Part shown: piece by piece, positions 1 through 13,140 of the stretch
How the letters are laid out: every line of letters begins with the position of its first letter
Numbering within the stretch: the stretch's first letter is position 1
NCBI GenBank assembly: GCA_940671915.1
Contig: CALNVZ010003426.1
Span: 18,841,418-18,905,417, forward strand
From: Paracentrotus lividus
Lineage: Eukaryota > Echinodermata > Echinoidea > Camarodonta > Echinidae
Length of the DNA stretch: 64,000 nucleotides
Direction of reading: 5' to 3'
Translations under genes and position numbers: made by a program
Notes under the pieces: model-generated
Database searches by the model: none
Told to the model about the DNA's origin: nothing
The model's input: only the letters and a program-made list of their open reading frames with translations

Positions 1-2750
1 TGTTATCTGTTTCGCATCCCTGAAGGGCGGACTTCTTGGTGGGGGGGGCGGGGACAGGCCCGGCCCTAAACCCCCGTCCCAAAAGTGCATGGAATTATTT
101 GTAATTTTTTCTTCTAATTCTTGTATGTTTACTGTTTTGTGATTGTTCATGATGTGTCTGACCCGAGGTGGATAACCGCCTATCCACTCTGTCCGTTAAA
201 AATAAAGAAATTTTGACTCGTCGTTTTGTACAGGGGCGCATTTTTTTTTTTTCTCACCGCCTCGATCCCTCGCTGATAGCCCCCTCCATCCCTCCCCCTC
301 ATTTTCGCTTGCGGTGACGTCAGTAAAAGGTGACTGATCTAGCCGTAAAATACGTTCTGTTTGTGCGGTGTTCAGGTTTCTACAAGTTAGATCTGTATTC
401 ATTCATAGAGCTACACAAATGTTAACAGGATCATACATTTACATCAATTTATTTCAGGAAGGTGTAGCAACAGAGTGACTCATACTACAATCGGGTCTAA
501 TCGCTTTCCCGTCGACGAAGGACCTAACTCTGAACTTGTAGCAATGTAATAATGTCCATTGAGTTGTTTTGTGGTTTTTTCTCGTGTGTATTACTAATGA
601 AAAGGGTTGGATCACTTGAAATTCGACTGATGACATTATTACGCAGTCCATTACCACACAGGGGGCCGCGGGAGCGTTTTTCTAAGGGAGTGGGTGAGCC
701 AAAGTGGAGGGGCTGAACAGCTGAAATCACAAAGATGGTCCATTTCGCCGTTTTTGTACACGTTCGCGTGGAAAAAGGGGAGGTGCTGCAGCCCGCCTAG
801 CGCCCCGCGGCTCTCCGCGGTCCCCTGCCAATTACCTAGTCTGTCAGACTGTGCAATCTGCCGCACAACATTCACTCTACCAAAATTTAGAACAAAAATG
901 CCTAATAATCACAATTATCTTTCGGTCATTTAGGGGGGGCAGCATGGACGACCGGTAAAAAGGCTACCGCGGCGTAACTGAAATTGTTGTTTTTAAATGT
1001 TTTTTGCATTCTTGCCCCCCGCGGCATTGGAAGAGAAATTGAAGAGAGTAAATATTGAAGAAGAGAGAGAGAGAGAGGGGGGGGGCCTTAGTAGAACAGC
1101 CTTGTTTATGGTATGTATTTACTGCTAACTGCCCCATCCCACATTACTGCATCTGATACAAATTATTATATTAAATCTAACGGCAGAATGTCTTTCATTT
1201 GCATCATCGATCGATCATCATCTGCCAACCATCCTCATATTCGGGCACATGAACAGTGGAAGACTCCTGCTGTATCTATCGTTTTGATCGATAGAGTGGC
1301 ATAGAGTTAGATGCTGGTCGAGTTCCTATTCTGGTCGGAAGGTTGGGTAGATCACGAGACATATAGGGGATCGGAGGGGGGTTGGGTTGGTTAATCGAAG
1401 TTGGGAGGTCTTATAGCCTAATTATTTACGAATTAATCGGCAACTTAGGCTACAAAAATATGACGAAGAAGACAAATTATGATGATCAGCTGAGAACAAA
1501 ATAATTCATAATTCATGATATTTCCATATTCATATAGGCTCTACAAGAAGTATTATGATGAATTTTAAGAATTATATAGTTTGCGTATAATAAATTTGAA
1601 TCTTTCATTTAGCCTACTTCCGCACGATACAAGAAAGTGTGTAGGTTTACGCAAAACGGAGAGATGGACGAATTATTTTTTTGTCCTCCGCTGTGTGGTA
1701 ATTATATACTTCCATACTCCATAAACGGATGCAGGCGGGGCGCGGGGACAGCCGCGCCTCTTTAATTTTTGAATCGGCTCATATGAGCCTACACTGTTAA
1801 CAATTGCGAAAAATTTTCCGTGGGCTGGTGCCCCTATCGCCGTTGATTTTTCTCAAAATTTGCGGGATGCCCCGTATTTTGAAATCGTGGATCCGCGCAT
1901 GATACTACTGTGCAAACTAAAATAATGAATACTACACCTCATATTGATGACGTAATAACTTGCACGGCTGTATGAATCTTACATTATGATCATGGTTTTC
2001 CGTAGCGCGCGCCTCTGCAAAACATAAGGCGAAGATTGATTAGATGGAAATTGGGCAAAGAAACAATATGGCCTTAGCGAGCGCCTTTCTTGCAACGGCT
2101 ATATTGAAAATGGTAGGTAGTGATAGGCACAACGCAGCAGACTATATTTATGATATATTCCATTCGCTTTCCGCATCGTGAAGAATACAGTAGGCGTGTG
2201 TGCTACCTAGGATCTGAAAGAGAGTCATTGTCTGCTCGACTGATCGTTGTTGCATTGACCTATGGATATACATTTTTGAAGTGAGACAGAATTATTATTT
2301 CGCGTATCACTGGCAAGCAACATGACTTTTCAACTCAAGCTGAGGACATGCGGTGATACGCGGAATATGCAATATAGTTGGGTTGGTGGAAATATATTAT
2401 AATAATGTTCGCGGAGGCAAGCCCTGTTTGTTTATGACAATAAAGTTCAAAGACGTGGGATTAATTTCGCTCATATATAGGATAGCTTCAGCGGGTGATA
2501 AACAGACACCGGGACAATATTCCATGAACATGATGACTGTTCTACTTATCCGGCATAAAACGCCTAGCTTCAACGCGTGCTGTTCATGCGCGCTACCTAA
2601 GGGAGGACTAACGGCTTAGCGTTCCTATACACTTTTCTCGTGCTTCTTGACTTACGATGTGTCAACCAGTTTGTGTCAGTATTTGCTTGGAGGATTCTGA
2701 GGTGTAACGGTACTTCTGTCAGTGGCCTGTCTATTGACCTCTTCAGTGAA
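1..2750. other. Gene-free repeat-rich left end
   Basis: I see no convincing exon here. The stretch has G-run and C-run repeat relics (near 40-75, 655-840, 940-1020 and 1730-1760), a GA tract running into a G run (about 1061-1086) and otherwise AT-rich unique-looking DNA. The open frames are short, have no family resemblance and are not flanked by coherent splice signals. Confidence 0.6.
655..840 (-). repeat. Interspersed repeat, inverted relative to the copy near 21055-21215
   Basis: The block carries gggccgcgggagcgtttt, a ggggctgaacagctgaaatc core and a tttttgtacacgttcgcg segment. The same elements occur in reverse complement at about 21055-21215 (cagcccctccacttcc, cgctccgcggcccc, cgaacgtatacaaaaacgg). 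It is a dispersed, diverged non-coding repeat of unknown class. Confidence 0.55.
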
Positions 2751-5433
2751 TTTACTCCCAGCCGATACTAAATCCGAAGAGGAGAGCGTATTCTATAAGG
2801 TAAGTAACATCAAGATATATGCGGGATGGAAAAGTGTGGGAGGGGAAGCGGAATTGAAGGGACGGGCGAGAGGCGAGGGGAGCCGGGAAGAGGAGGGAGG
2901 GTGGGGGTCAGCTGTGGGAGTGTGGGGGGGGGGTAGGGCGGGGAGGCTATACAATTAATAAGCCAGGATATGGTGGAGTGGGGATGTGTCTTATATATGT
3001 GGGTGGGCGGCAGGCTCGGGGTGGGAGGGGGGGGGGGGGGACATGTCTTAAGCATGAGAGCCCGGGAGGGGGGGCGGAGGGTGTCTATTCAGCGAGTCGA
3101 GGACGTGAGTAGTAAGACTCTTTGCGTCCTAGTATTATATTTGCAAGCCCATTCCGTAGGTATCATCTTGTATCGTAGGAGCATTGATGCTCAGCAACGG
3201 CCTGAAACCGATTATAATGTCATTGAAGTTACGAAGTTGTTTTATGCATATGTCCAGTTAAAATTTAGTTAACCCTGAGATACGAGAGCTCGGGCAATCC
3301 TTTTTTTCTACCGGTTAACGAATTAACATCGCAATTTGCTCTCATGTTTGTTGTTTGCATCGTTATGGATACCGGAATAGTTTTCATTGGAATACTCTCT
3401 CCCCAATCTTGTCAAAGCTTGCATCAACTCTCTACAATCGTCGCTGTCAAATAAAATGGATCTGTCAAGTCTGGGAAAAAAGTATGAAAATTAATCGCAT
3501 TCAAATCTGTTGTAATATTTTCCATTAAAGTAGGAAAGTCAGCTTTCTTTGCCAATTGTCATCCCTTTTGGTCGCTGTGGAGTATCTATTCGAGATCATG
3601 AATCAAGTGTGTCGTGAGAGAGTCAATCAAAAGAAATTTACTTTGCGCTGCTCTGTATGTTTCGCACATATTGATTTAGCAATATTCAGCGCCCTGAGGC
3701 ATAGATGAGTGGTAAGTGGCGAGTGAGGCCAGAAAAGAAAGAAGAGAGGAATAATTGTTGTTGTCCAATGAATGCCTTTTTTCAAAAATCGCGGTCGAGC
3801 TCGGCTGGTTTTTTTTTTTTTTTTTTTTTTTTAATCCTCCCATTGAAAAACAAAGGAAAAACAAAGAAACGAATTGACCATTAGGATTTTTTTTCCCAAT
3901 CCAAGACTCCTTTACGTTTGGTTATGGAGTTTATGTAAAATCGGACTCATGGAAAAGATAACCCAACATGTTTTATTAATACTGTCTATTGAAAAAATAT
4001 ATAACAAACTAAATATGAGCTGATGTATTTTTGCGGCGTATTGGGGTGAATAGATAAAAAAAAAAAAAAAAAAAATGAGGGCTGGTGCGGGCTCGGGGCC
4101 GTTTTAATGAGGCGTCTGGCCTAGATGATAGACTCTAGTGACTAATAGAGACAACCAACCAATTTTTTTTTTTTGGCCTTAGCTCATCGTTCCCCGCCCG
4201 CCCCACAAATTTAGCATAACTTTGGTACGACAACCAAATTATACAAAACAAAGATGCGAACAGCGAGAAGAATCTTATTGGCTTTATTGTACCACATTCA
4301 CACATCATTTGAAAGATTTCCTAAGTAAATATTTTCTTTTCCACTGTACATTTATTTGTTGGAAGGCTGCGACTCGGTGGGACACAGCGAGCTGTATATA
4401 GAGCAAGTCGATTATTTTTCTTTGATTATGTTTCTTATGTTCAGTGCTCTGCCTCTTCATCACAAGTGTACCACACACGGGGTATCTTAATCTTATACAA
4501 TGCACGCGTCCTTAGGTATAAACCTACTTAGTGCATTCACAATTATTAGAACACCCCAATAGGAATAATGATCATGAAATAATGACTTCGTTTCGCGACG
4601 AAAGATGGCTCTCATACTAGTACACTCCTACTGCAGTTGTAGTTGAAAGTAGCGGGGCCGTGAAATTCAATAACGCGCAACATAACTTATATAAAATTAA
4701 TTTTATTATATAACATATAATATATTTACCCACCGGGAACGTTACTTTGAATCTTATCTCAAGGTGAAGAGTAACGTGAACTTTGATATCCGTACCCCTT
4801 CTATATATTCATTCTGGAACCGGAAACCCATGAACAGCGTAAAAATCTTCAAAATTGAGAAGGAGCAGAATGACGCACCATCCCCCCCCCCCCCCAAAAA
4901 AAAAAAATTGACTTCATAGCAATGAGACGTTTGAGGGTCCATTTTCCAGGCGCAGGGACACGCATTAGATAATCAGTCTTATTTATCTTTGAGTGACCCC
5001 CCCCTCCCTTCCCCGGGAAATGAACACAGACAAGAAACAAAGAGAAACATTACAGTCTATGATCAAATTTGAAAAAGTGTGTATATCGTCCAACATTTAT
5101 TTTCTTAAAAGCACTCTAAAATGTGCTGATTAGTATTAGTATCACTGTTGTTACTACAATGTCTTGTTTGTTCATTTTTTATGTAGCCCTACACTCGGAG
5201 TTTTCACTCTAATCACACAATTCGAACAAAGATACGAGTTATAATTTGCGAACATGATGAAAAAGCTCTAGCCAAGAGGACCCTATATACACTGTAGGCT
5301 TCCATATGTGTTCAGACACATATCGGCCCTCTTTCATGACGACAAATCAAGTTTCCACTCGGCATTTGGGGTCAACGCTTGCTCGTTATGGCGTGTATAG
5401 TGGAGTGAAAGAAAATGACGTAGTGTGTGGGAA

Positions 5434-5436
<3 letters not shown>

Positions 5437-5482
<46 letters not shown>
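5437..5482 (+). repeat. (GA)n microsatellite
   Basis: About 23 uninterrupted GA dinucleotides inside segment A, with counterparts at 11179-11224 (GA) and 7640-7680 (CT, inverted copy). Confidence 0.9.
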
Positions 5483-5487
<5 letters not shown>

Positions 5488-6017
5488 GGGGCGGAGTTGT
5501 GGAAATCGATGATTGATTATCGGGGGAAACCCTTCTGCAATCAAGGAACTTTCATGTGATCTTCAATCTGAAGGAAACTTGCACGGTGGTCACTCCAGGA
5601 AAGTATGCTGCAGTGTGAAAACTACGTGCCATGGTTTATATATATAGACAATAATTTGATATCATCTTGGTATTTCATGGTGATATCATGTATTTCTGTG
5701 GTCGGGGAAAGTGCTGAAGCAACCTGTACTTTTATGAATGATGATATGGTGTTGATGGATATGAACAAATAACTGACACATAGACACAAAAACTGTTTTG
5801 GAATCATATTCGTTCATGAGCGTTGGCATTCAAAACTCGTCTGATAGAAGATCGGAGTTGGTACAATTCGCGACGAAATTGCATGACATTGACGAATTAC
5901 GATGCTCATAATGTCAATCATTGATTGGGCGCAATTTGATGTTGGTTGCAGAGTTTCCTACTTAGAAAGCTCTAGAAATATTAATTTGAATGCTGAATTT
6001 TCGCAATCACATTCGAA

Positions 6018-6330
6018 CGAAATTGGTTGCTGGAATGCACAAATTAACTTTTTAGATAGTTACCAATGACTAGAAACCTATTTAATGTGGGTCATTAATT
6101 AGTTTTCCTTTATAACAATTTTAATCCACCTTCGTCTCCAATATATTTTTTTTCACGACGAACATGGTTTTCCTGGAAATGTCAAATTGATAATTTAGAT
6201 AGGACAATTTGACTGAGAAACACTATAATTTGGCGGTTCATTAATGGTTTATTATTTAATGGCAATTTTACTAATGTATCCATTTCTGTTATTAAGTTTT
6301 CTATTTATTTATTTTGTTTGTTTGTTTTAG
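6018..6330 (+). repeat. Two-unit AT-rich tandem duplication inside segment A
   Basis: A ~140-bp unit starting acgaaattggttgctgga occurs at about 6018 and again, more diverged, at about 6156. Each is followed by ttagatag and a ggttcattaat block. The duplication is shared by the third copy (11775-12060). Confidence 0.6.
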
Positions 6331-6679
6331 TTCTTTTGTCTCGACTCATTGTAGTCAATTCGACTCCCGACCCCATTTGGCCAATTATACTATCCCCCAA
6401 CCATGCCAAAGCGGAGCCAGAAAAACACCCGCAAACACTTTGCCTGCACTTCTGCTGAGCATCAGCTCATGTATCCTGAGGGCAGCTAGGGCTCGAGAAA
6501 GTGGCTTTACTCCTGCTTTCTAGCCGAGCGCAGGTTACTTGTAATTACGAGATCAATTTGCCTGTTGATTATGGGAGTAATTTCTTTTAAACGAACCGTT
6601 TAAGTTTTCTACACGGCTCAGGTTACCTCGCATGCAACTAGAAGTCTGTTTCTGAGCCGTTTCGTTTGCATCTTGAACC

Positions 6680-9600
6680 TGCCACCAAATAAAAATAAAA
6701 ATAAAATCAACTAACAACTGAACACTTAGTTAAATTGCATTAAAAGTAATACCAATTAATGAACCCCAATGTTATAGATTTCGCGTCAGTCAATTGTAAC
6801 CTACTCCTAGTATATCAATTTGACATTTTTCCAGCAACCGAATTTCGTCCTGTTGAAACAAAAAAGACATTGAACACATTGTATATTAACAAGTAGTGAG
6901 TAAAATAACTAAGAAACAATATTACACCTGATGCAGAACCTACCAAATTAGTAGGAATTTGGTTCCTACGTCTAATGAGTTAAAACGATCTAAAAATAAT
7001 TTGTCATTCCCAGCAACCAATTTCGTTCGGAATGTGATTGCGATCATACAAATTCAGCATTCAAACTATTTTTTGAGCTTTCTAGTAGAGGAAACTCTGC
7101 AACCAATTCAATGCGCCAATCATGCTGACATTATGAAGCAATCGCCATTCGCAATCGTCATTTCAATTCGTCGATCGTACCACTTCATCTCTCTATCTCG
7201 GTCTTGAACTGCCACGCTGATGACAACGAATTTGATCCCTACAGTTTGTTCTATGTGTCAGTTTTGCTCAGGCATGAAGTATACCATCAACACCATATCC
7301 ATATTTCAGCATAAACAGTACAGGGTGCGGTTCAGCACTTTCCTCCGGACCAGCCAGAATCACATGAATCAGTCCTCAAATACTCAGATGATATCAATGT
7401 TCGTCTATATATAAAAGCCATGCAGCAGTAGCTTTCTCACACGCATAGCCATGCATATCAACTATAGCTCTTCCAGATTGAGCGGTGTCATCGTATGATC
7501 TGCTACCATGCCGTGCCAACATTCCTTCAAGATGTACGCAATCACGATGAAGTTCCTTTCTGATAGCATGAAAGGGGTTTCCCTCCGTATAATCCATATT
7601 AATCGAATTTCCAGATATCCCCGCCCACCCCTCTCCGATCCTTCTCTCTCTCCTCTCTCTCTCTCTCTCCTCGTCTCTCTTTCTACTATTTCCCCACACA
7701 CCTACGTCTCTCATTGTCTTCTGCAGCTGTATACTGACCTGACACTTCATACACGCGTCACTAGACCTGTACACCCCGGTAAGTGTCCTGAGAAGAACGT
7801 TTGCCCCATGCCCGAGATGTTGACCGCTTATTATTGATGTCTATGTCTCGTCATGATAAAGCACGCGCAGCGACATGTCGTGACTGAACATACATAATGG
7901 AAAGCCAGGGATATAGGTCCTTGGGCAAGAGCCTTTTCAGTCATGTCGCAAATCTGTATAACTCGTATCCTTTTCGAATTATGATTAGAGCAACTGCCGA
8001 GTGTAGGGCTACATAAAAAAGCATGAACAAACAGACATCTGATTACACCGTGATACTAATACTAATAGACATTTAGTGCCCTCTTTAGCAAATAAAATGT
8101 GCGTACCTGTAAATACACTTTTTCAATCTTGTCCATGACTGTATAAGTCTCTCTCTTTTTCTTGTCTGTGTCATTCCCGCGTGCTGAACGGTGGGGGGGG
8201 TGTTCACTGCAAAGAAAAAACCTGTATATTCTATGGCAGTTTGTCTCCCGCCGATCCGCTGAAAATTGGATACGCTCTAATACTTTTCATGCAGAAGTCA
8301 ATTTTTTCTTTTTGGGGGGGCCTGGGTGGTGTGGTGGTCATTCTGCCTTTCTTCAATTTTGTAATGTTTTCATACAGCTCGTTTTCTATTGGCCTGAGGT
8401 GCATATTTACCGTCAAAATGAAATATATAGAAGGCGGTATCGATTCAAAAGTTCACGAGCTTTACTCCTCCCCCTTGAGATAGGATCATAAGTAACTTGT
8501 CGGTGGGAAATTAATTAATATGTCATAATATAATTAATTATTATTTAATGGTATGTTTGCGTTATTAATATAATTGCCCCCATTCACACTGAGCTAGAGT
8601 GACCTTCGCAACAGTGATATATATATTTCATGTCACTTATTATGGCGTTTAATAATTATCATAACTTTATAGGTTTATAAAACGTGCATTATAGATATAA
8701 ATTTTCAACGTGCTGTGGCATTAAAATTCGACTGGCCTTATATACTAAACCAGGGACTCTTGTTTAGTCCCCCCTCCGCCCCCAAAAAATAAATATGGTA
8801 TCATCGGAAAAAAATATATTTACTTAGGAAATCTTCTCAAATGATGTTTGAATGTCGTACTACTAAGCAACACAGATTCTTCTCGCTGATGTGCACTTTG
8901 TTTTTGTATAATTTGTTTTGTAAAACAAAAGTTATGCTAAATTTGTCGTGCGGCGATGCATGCTTAAGCAAAAAAACAAAAATTGTTTGTTTTCCTAACA
9001 CCGACACCGACCCTCTGAAAACGGGCCCGACCGACAACCTCTTTTTTTTTTTTTATTTTCTCACCCAAACGCCGAAAATACACAGCTTCAATTATTTATT
9101 TGTATATATTTTCATAAAACATATCTTGTATAACCACTGTCGTTATTTTCATGCAGGTCCCATTTACATAACTCAATAACGTAAAAGTGATCTCAAAAAT
9201 GAATCATTCGTTTACCTGCGGTTTTTTTTTTGTCTTTTCTTTCGTTTTTTCAATGGGAGGCATGTAAAAAAAGAAAAAAAAAACAAAAAAAAACCGACCC
9301 GGACCGACGCCGATTTTTGAAAAAAGGCATTCATGGACAACCAAACAACTTTTTCTTTTTTTTTGCGCCTACATCGAAATTTACACACATCTATTGTTCG
9401 GTGCGCTGATTCATGGCTAAAATAATATGTGCGATCTCATAACAGAAGCAAATGCGCAAAGTAAATTTTCCTGATATATTTAGAAAACTGCGTATCTCAA
9501 GATCTTCATGCACAAAAGGACTGAAAAAAATGTGCAAAGAAAGCCTGACCTCCTACTTTATGGAAATTATTAAACACTTTTAAAGTAATGCGTCATTAAT

Positions 9601-10155
9601 TTCATAGCTTTGTTTCCCAACTGTACCATTTTATATCCTTGACCGACAGCATTGTGTAGAGCATCGTTGATGCAAGCTGAAAGCATTGGGAGCGTGTATT
9701 GCCCCAAAGAAAACATTCGGTCATCAACATGCAAAACCAAATAATAGAGCACATTGCAATTAATTTCTGACCGTAGAAAAAAGGATTTCGAATTTATTTT
9801 AACCTAATTAGGCCATATTGCCTAAAACACAATTCTCGTAACATTTCATACCTATATCGTTAGGATCTGCTATGAGAAAATAATGAAATATACATGCGAT
9901 GGCTTCATTATAGCAAGTCTCTGGATTATGATACGTCGAATGGTATTATCAATATACTCCCCATCTCTCGCCCTTCCTCCACTTGTACCCCCCCCCCTCA
10001 CCTCCCCCACTTCCCTCACTCCCCGTCCCCGTCCCCCGTCGCCCTTCCATTCCCTTCCCCTCCCACGCTTTTCCACTCCCGCATTATTCAATTGATTTCT
10101 GTACATCTAGTTATAAATACGGCCTTTCCTCTTGGATTGTAGTGTTAGTAATTGC
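6680..10155 (-). repeat. Segment A, inverted copy
   Basis: This reads as the reverse complement of about 2760-6320. Clear correspondences are 6690-7100 with the AT-rich tail of segment A, 7640-7680 (CT) with the (GA)n tract, 8300-8340 with the A-run/C-run junction, 8870-8955 with the MITE fragment, 9220-9340 with 3755-3870, and 9960-10090 with the G-rich 2820-2960. Together with 2760-6320 it forms a ~3.5 kb-arm palindrome around a ~360-bp spacer. No gene is seen; open frames in the CT and C-rich tracts are compositional. Confidence 0.75.
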
Positions 10156-10179
10156 GATCAGGTAAATTCCTGAATTCAG

Positions 10180-11176
10180 AGTCTGTATATAGAGCAAGTC
10201 GATTTTATTTTCTTTTATTATGTTTTCTTTATGTTTCAGTGCCACACACGTTGGTAAAATTTATATCTATACATGCACGTTTTATAAACCTATAAAGTTC
10301 ATATAATTATTAAACACCATGAATAATGACATGAAATTTAATATTCACTTGTTGCGAAAGGTAACACTCCTACTGCAGTGTGAAAGTGGGGGCAATGAAT
10401 TAATAACGCAAACATAATTATATAATAATTATTATATTATAAACATATAATTATATTTCCCACCGGACAAGTTACTTATGATCTTATCTCCAAGGGGGAG
10501 GAGTAAACTGTGAACTTTGAATCGATACCGCCTTCCTATATATTTCATTTTGAACGGTAAACCCATTGAAACGAGCTGTAAAAATCTTCAAAATTGAAGA
10601 ACGGCAGCAGGAATGACCCCCACCACCCCCCCCCCCCCCAAAAAAAAAAAAATTGACTTCATAGCAATGATGAGTACGTTTAGGGTCCATTTCAATCCGG
10701 GCGCAGGGGACACGCATAGATAATTCAGTTCTTATTTATCTTTGCAGTGACCCCCCCCTCTTTCCCCGGGAATGAACCCAGACAAGAAAAAGAGAAACAT
10801 TTACAGTCATGATCAAGATTTGAAAAAGTGTATTACGTCCACATTTATTTTCTAAAAGGCACTAAATGTCTATTAGTATTAGTATCACGGTGTAATACAA
10901 TGTCTGTTTTGTTCATTTTTTTATGTAGCCTACACGTCGGAGTTTTCCTCTTAATCACAATTCGAACAAAGGATACGAGTTATAATTTGCGACATGACTG
11001 AAAAGCTCTAGCCAAAGGACCTATATACCTGTAGGCTTCCATTATGTATGTTCAGACGACATATCGGCCCTCTTTCATGACGACAAATCAATATATCACA
11101 CTCGGCATGGGGTCAACGTTCTCACGTTATGGGTGTATAGTGGAGGGTGAAAGAAAATGACGTAGGTGTGTGGGAA

Positions 11177-11230
<54 letters not shown>

Positions 11231-12345
11231 GGAGGGGGGGGGGGGGGGGGGGGTTGTTGGAAATCGATGATATGGATTATCGGGGGAAACCCCTTCTGCT
11301 ATCAAGGAACTTCATGTGATCTAATCTTGAAGGAAATTTGCACGGATGGTCTACTCCAGGAAAGTATAGCTGCAGTTGTGAACTACTGTGCATGGTTTTA
11401 TATATATAGACAAATTTGATATCATCTTGGTATTTATGGGTGATATCATGTTATTTCTGCTGGTCGGGGAAAAGTGCTGAAGCACCTGTACTTTTATGAA
11501 ATTGGATATGGTGTTGATGGTATATGAACAAATAACTGACACATAGACACAAAACTGTTTAGGGAATCAAATTCGTTCATGAGCGTGGCATTCAAAAACT
11601 CGTACTGATAGAAGATGGAAGTGGTACGAATCGACGAATTGAAATGACGATTGACGAATACGATTGCTCATAATGTCACATTGATTGGCGCAATTTGAAA
11701 TTTGGTTGCAGAGTTTCCTACTTAGAAAGCTCAAAAATTAATTTGAATGCTGAATTTTAATCGCAATCACATTCCGAACGAAATTGGTTGCTGGGAATGA
11801 CAAATTAATTTTTAGATAGTTTACAATTGACTAGGAAAACCTATAATTTGGGGTTCATTAATTAGTTTTCTTTTTAATAACAATTTTAATACCACGTGTT
11901 CATTTTTTTTTTCACGACGAAATTGGTTGCTGGAAATGTCAAATTGATATTTAGATAGTTTACAATTGACTGAGAAAATCTATAATTTGGGGTTCATTAA
12001 TTGGTTTATTTTTAATGGCAATTTACTAAGTGTTCAGTTGTTATTTTTTATTTTTATTTTTTTGTTTGTTTTTGTTTTTGTCTCGACTACATTGTAGTCA
12101 ATTCGACTCCCGACCCATTTTGGCCAATATACTATCCCCCAACCATGCCAACAGCGGACCAGAAAACATCCCGCAACACTGCTGCATTCTCTGAGCATCA
12201 GCTTTCATGTATCCTGAGGCAGCTAGGCTCGAAGAAAGGGCTTTTACCCTGCTTTTCTAGCCGAGCGCATGGTATTTAATTACGAGATCAATTTGCCTTT
12301 GATTTATGGAGTTAATTCTTTAAAACGACCCGTTTAATTTAATTT
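10180..12345 (+). repeat. Segment A, third copy (direct, partial)
   Basis: The copy resumes at the counterpart of about 4387 (shared tgtatatagagcaagtcgat) and runs parallel to the first copy to about 6612, including the C-run/A-run junction (10626-10652), the (GA)n tract (11179-11224) with an added long G run, and the AT-rich tandem unit. It lacks the first ~1.6 kb of segment A. Divergence is again mostly single-base indels. Confidence 0.75.
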
Positions 12346-12596
12346 TCAGCGTCTGGTATAGAGGCGCTTTGCTTCATGCATGATCCCGATGAAGATGTTG
12401 GCTTACTTACGGAGCTTCAAAACAGTTTCCATCTTTATGTTGATTTTATGAAAGACAAGGATGGCAATAGATGGAAATTAATGAGATGGGTGGAGAGGAG
12501 CAGACGGTTCTATATTGATACGCATTTTCTTTTGCCAGACACATTTTTTTTTTCGGGGGGGGGTGGGGTGCATATCCTCTTTAGTCTTGGGTTTTA

Positions 12597-13140
12597 CACT
12601 CTAAAAACTGAAGTGCTGTTTTTAGCTCTTCAGAGGCTGAAATCAGCACTTTTTAAGAGCTTGCATAGTGACTGCACTCAAAGTGTTGTTTAACTGCACT
12701 CAAAGTGCTGTTTTAGCACTTTCACGTGAGCTGAACTTTCAGCAAAAATGGGCAAAAACGGGTGACATCGTTAGGATTCGAACCTGTGTCCCCTGCATGA
12801 GAAGCGCTGACGAGCACGTTAAATCAATTCACATCTCACGATTGCTAGCAGATCATATTGTTGCATGATGAACATTCTTTAAATTTGCCATAATCACCTA
12901 CTATGCTGTTATAATTAAATCCATAGTGAGATCTCCGTTTTTCTATGGTAACGGTCAGCGGTACTCTTTCATGTCTAAGTGGAACCCGGTTCGAATCCCA
13001 TACCGACATTGAACATTTTTTTTGTTGATAAATTAACACTTGGGGAAGTGCTATAAAATAAAATTTCAGGTGGTGATATAGCACTTCAAGTGCAGTCACT
13101 ATACGAGCACCCAGAAATTAGCACTTCAGTTTTTAGAGTG
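12597..13140. mobile_element. Tc1/mariner-type MITE with two tRNA-like B-box motifs
   Basis: The 544-bp element is bounded by a perfect 21-bp terminal inverted repeat beginning CACTCTAAAAACTGAAGTGC and is flanked by TA on both sides (12595-12596 and 13141-13142), as expected for Tc1/mariner superfamily insertion. It has no transposase and is non-autonomous. Inside are two exact pol III B-box sequences, GGTTCGAATCC: one on the minus strand at 12774-12784 and one on the plus strand at 12988-12998, pointing away from each other. Each is preceded by tRNA-like sequence, but neither folds into a complete tRNA by eye. Other GAAGTGCT or AGCACTT motifs recur within the element. Confidence 0.85.

Larger units (their letters stand above)
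2760..6612 (+). repeat. Segment A, first copy of a forward-reverse-forward triplicated block
   Basis: This block is found again as reverse complement at about 6680-10155 and directly at about 10180-12345. Landmarks in order are a G-rich stretch (2820-2960), a mixed poly-T tract (about 3808-3832), a Tc1-type MITE fragment (4200-4350), a C-run joined to an A-run (4880-4910), a (GA)n tract (about 5437-5482) and a tandem duplicated AT-rich unit (6018-6330). It encodes no recognisable protein. The copies differ by a small indel every one to two dozen bases, plus some substitutions. See findings for artefact versus biology. Confidence 0.75.

Noticed and set aside
2722..2799. Possible exon ending in a good donor (aag|gtaagtaac)
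   Set aside because: The inverted counterpart near 10090-10150 conserves neither the frame nor the donor, and the peptide has no family resemblance.
7394..7837. Frames of 79-126 codons on both strands
   Set aside because: They run through a CT/GA microsatellite in the inverted copy of segment A, and the other two copies do not keep them open.
12760..13010. Two tRNA genes
   Set aside because: B boxes are exact, but acceptor stems and A boxes are not recognisable and both lie inside a TA-flanked MITE, so they are tRNA-like relics.
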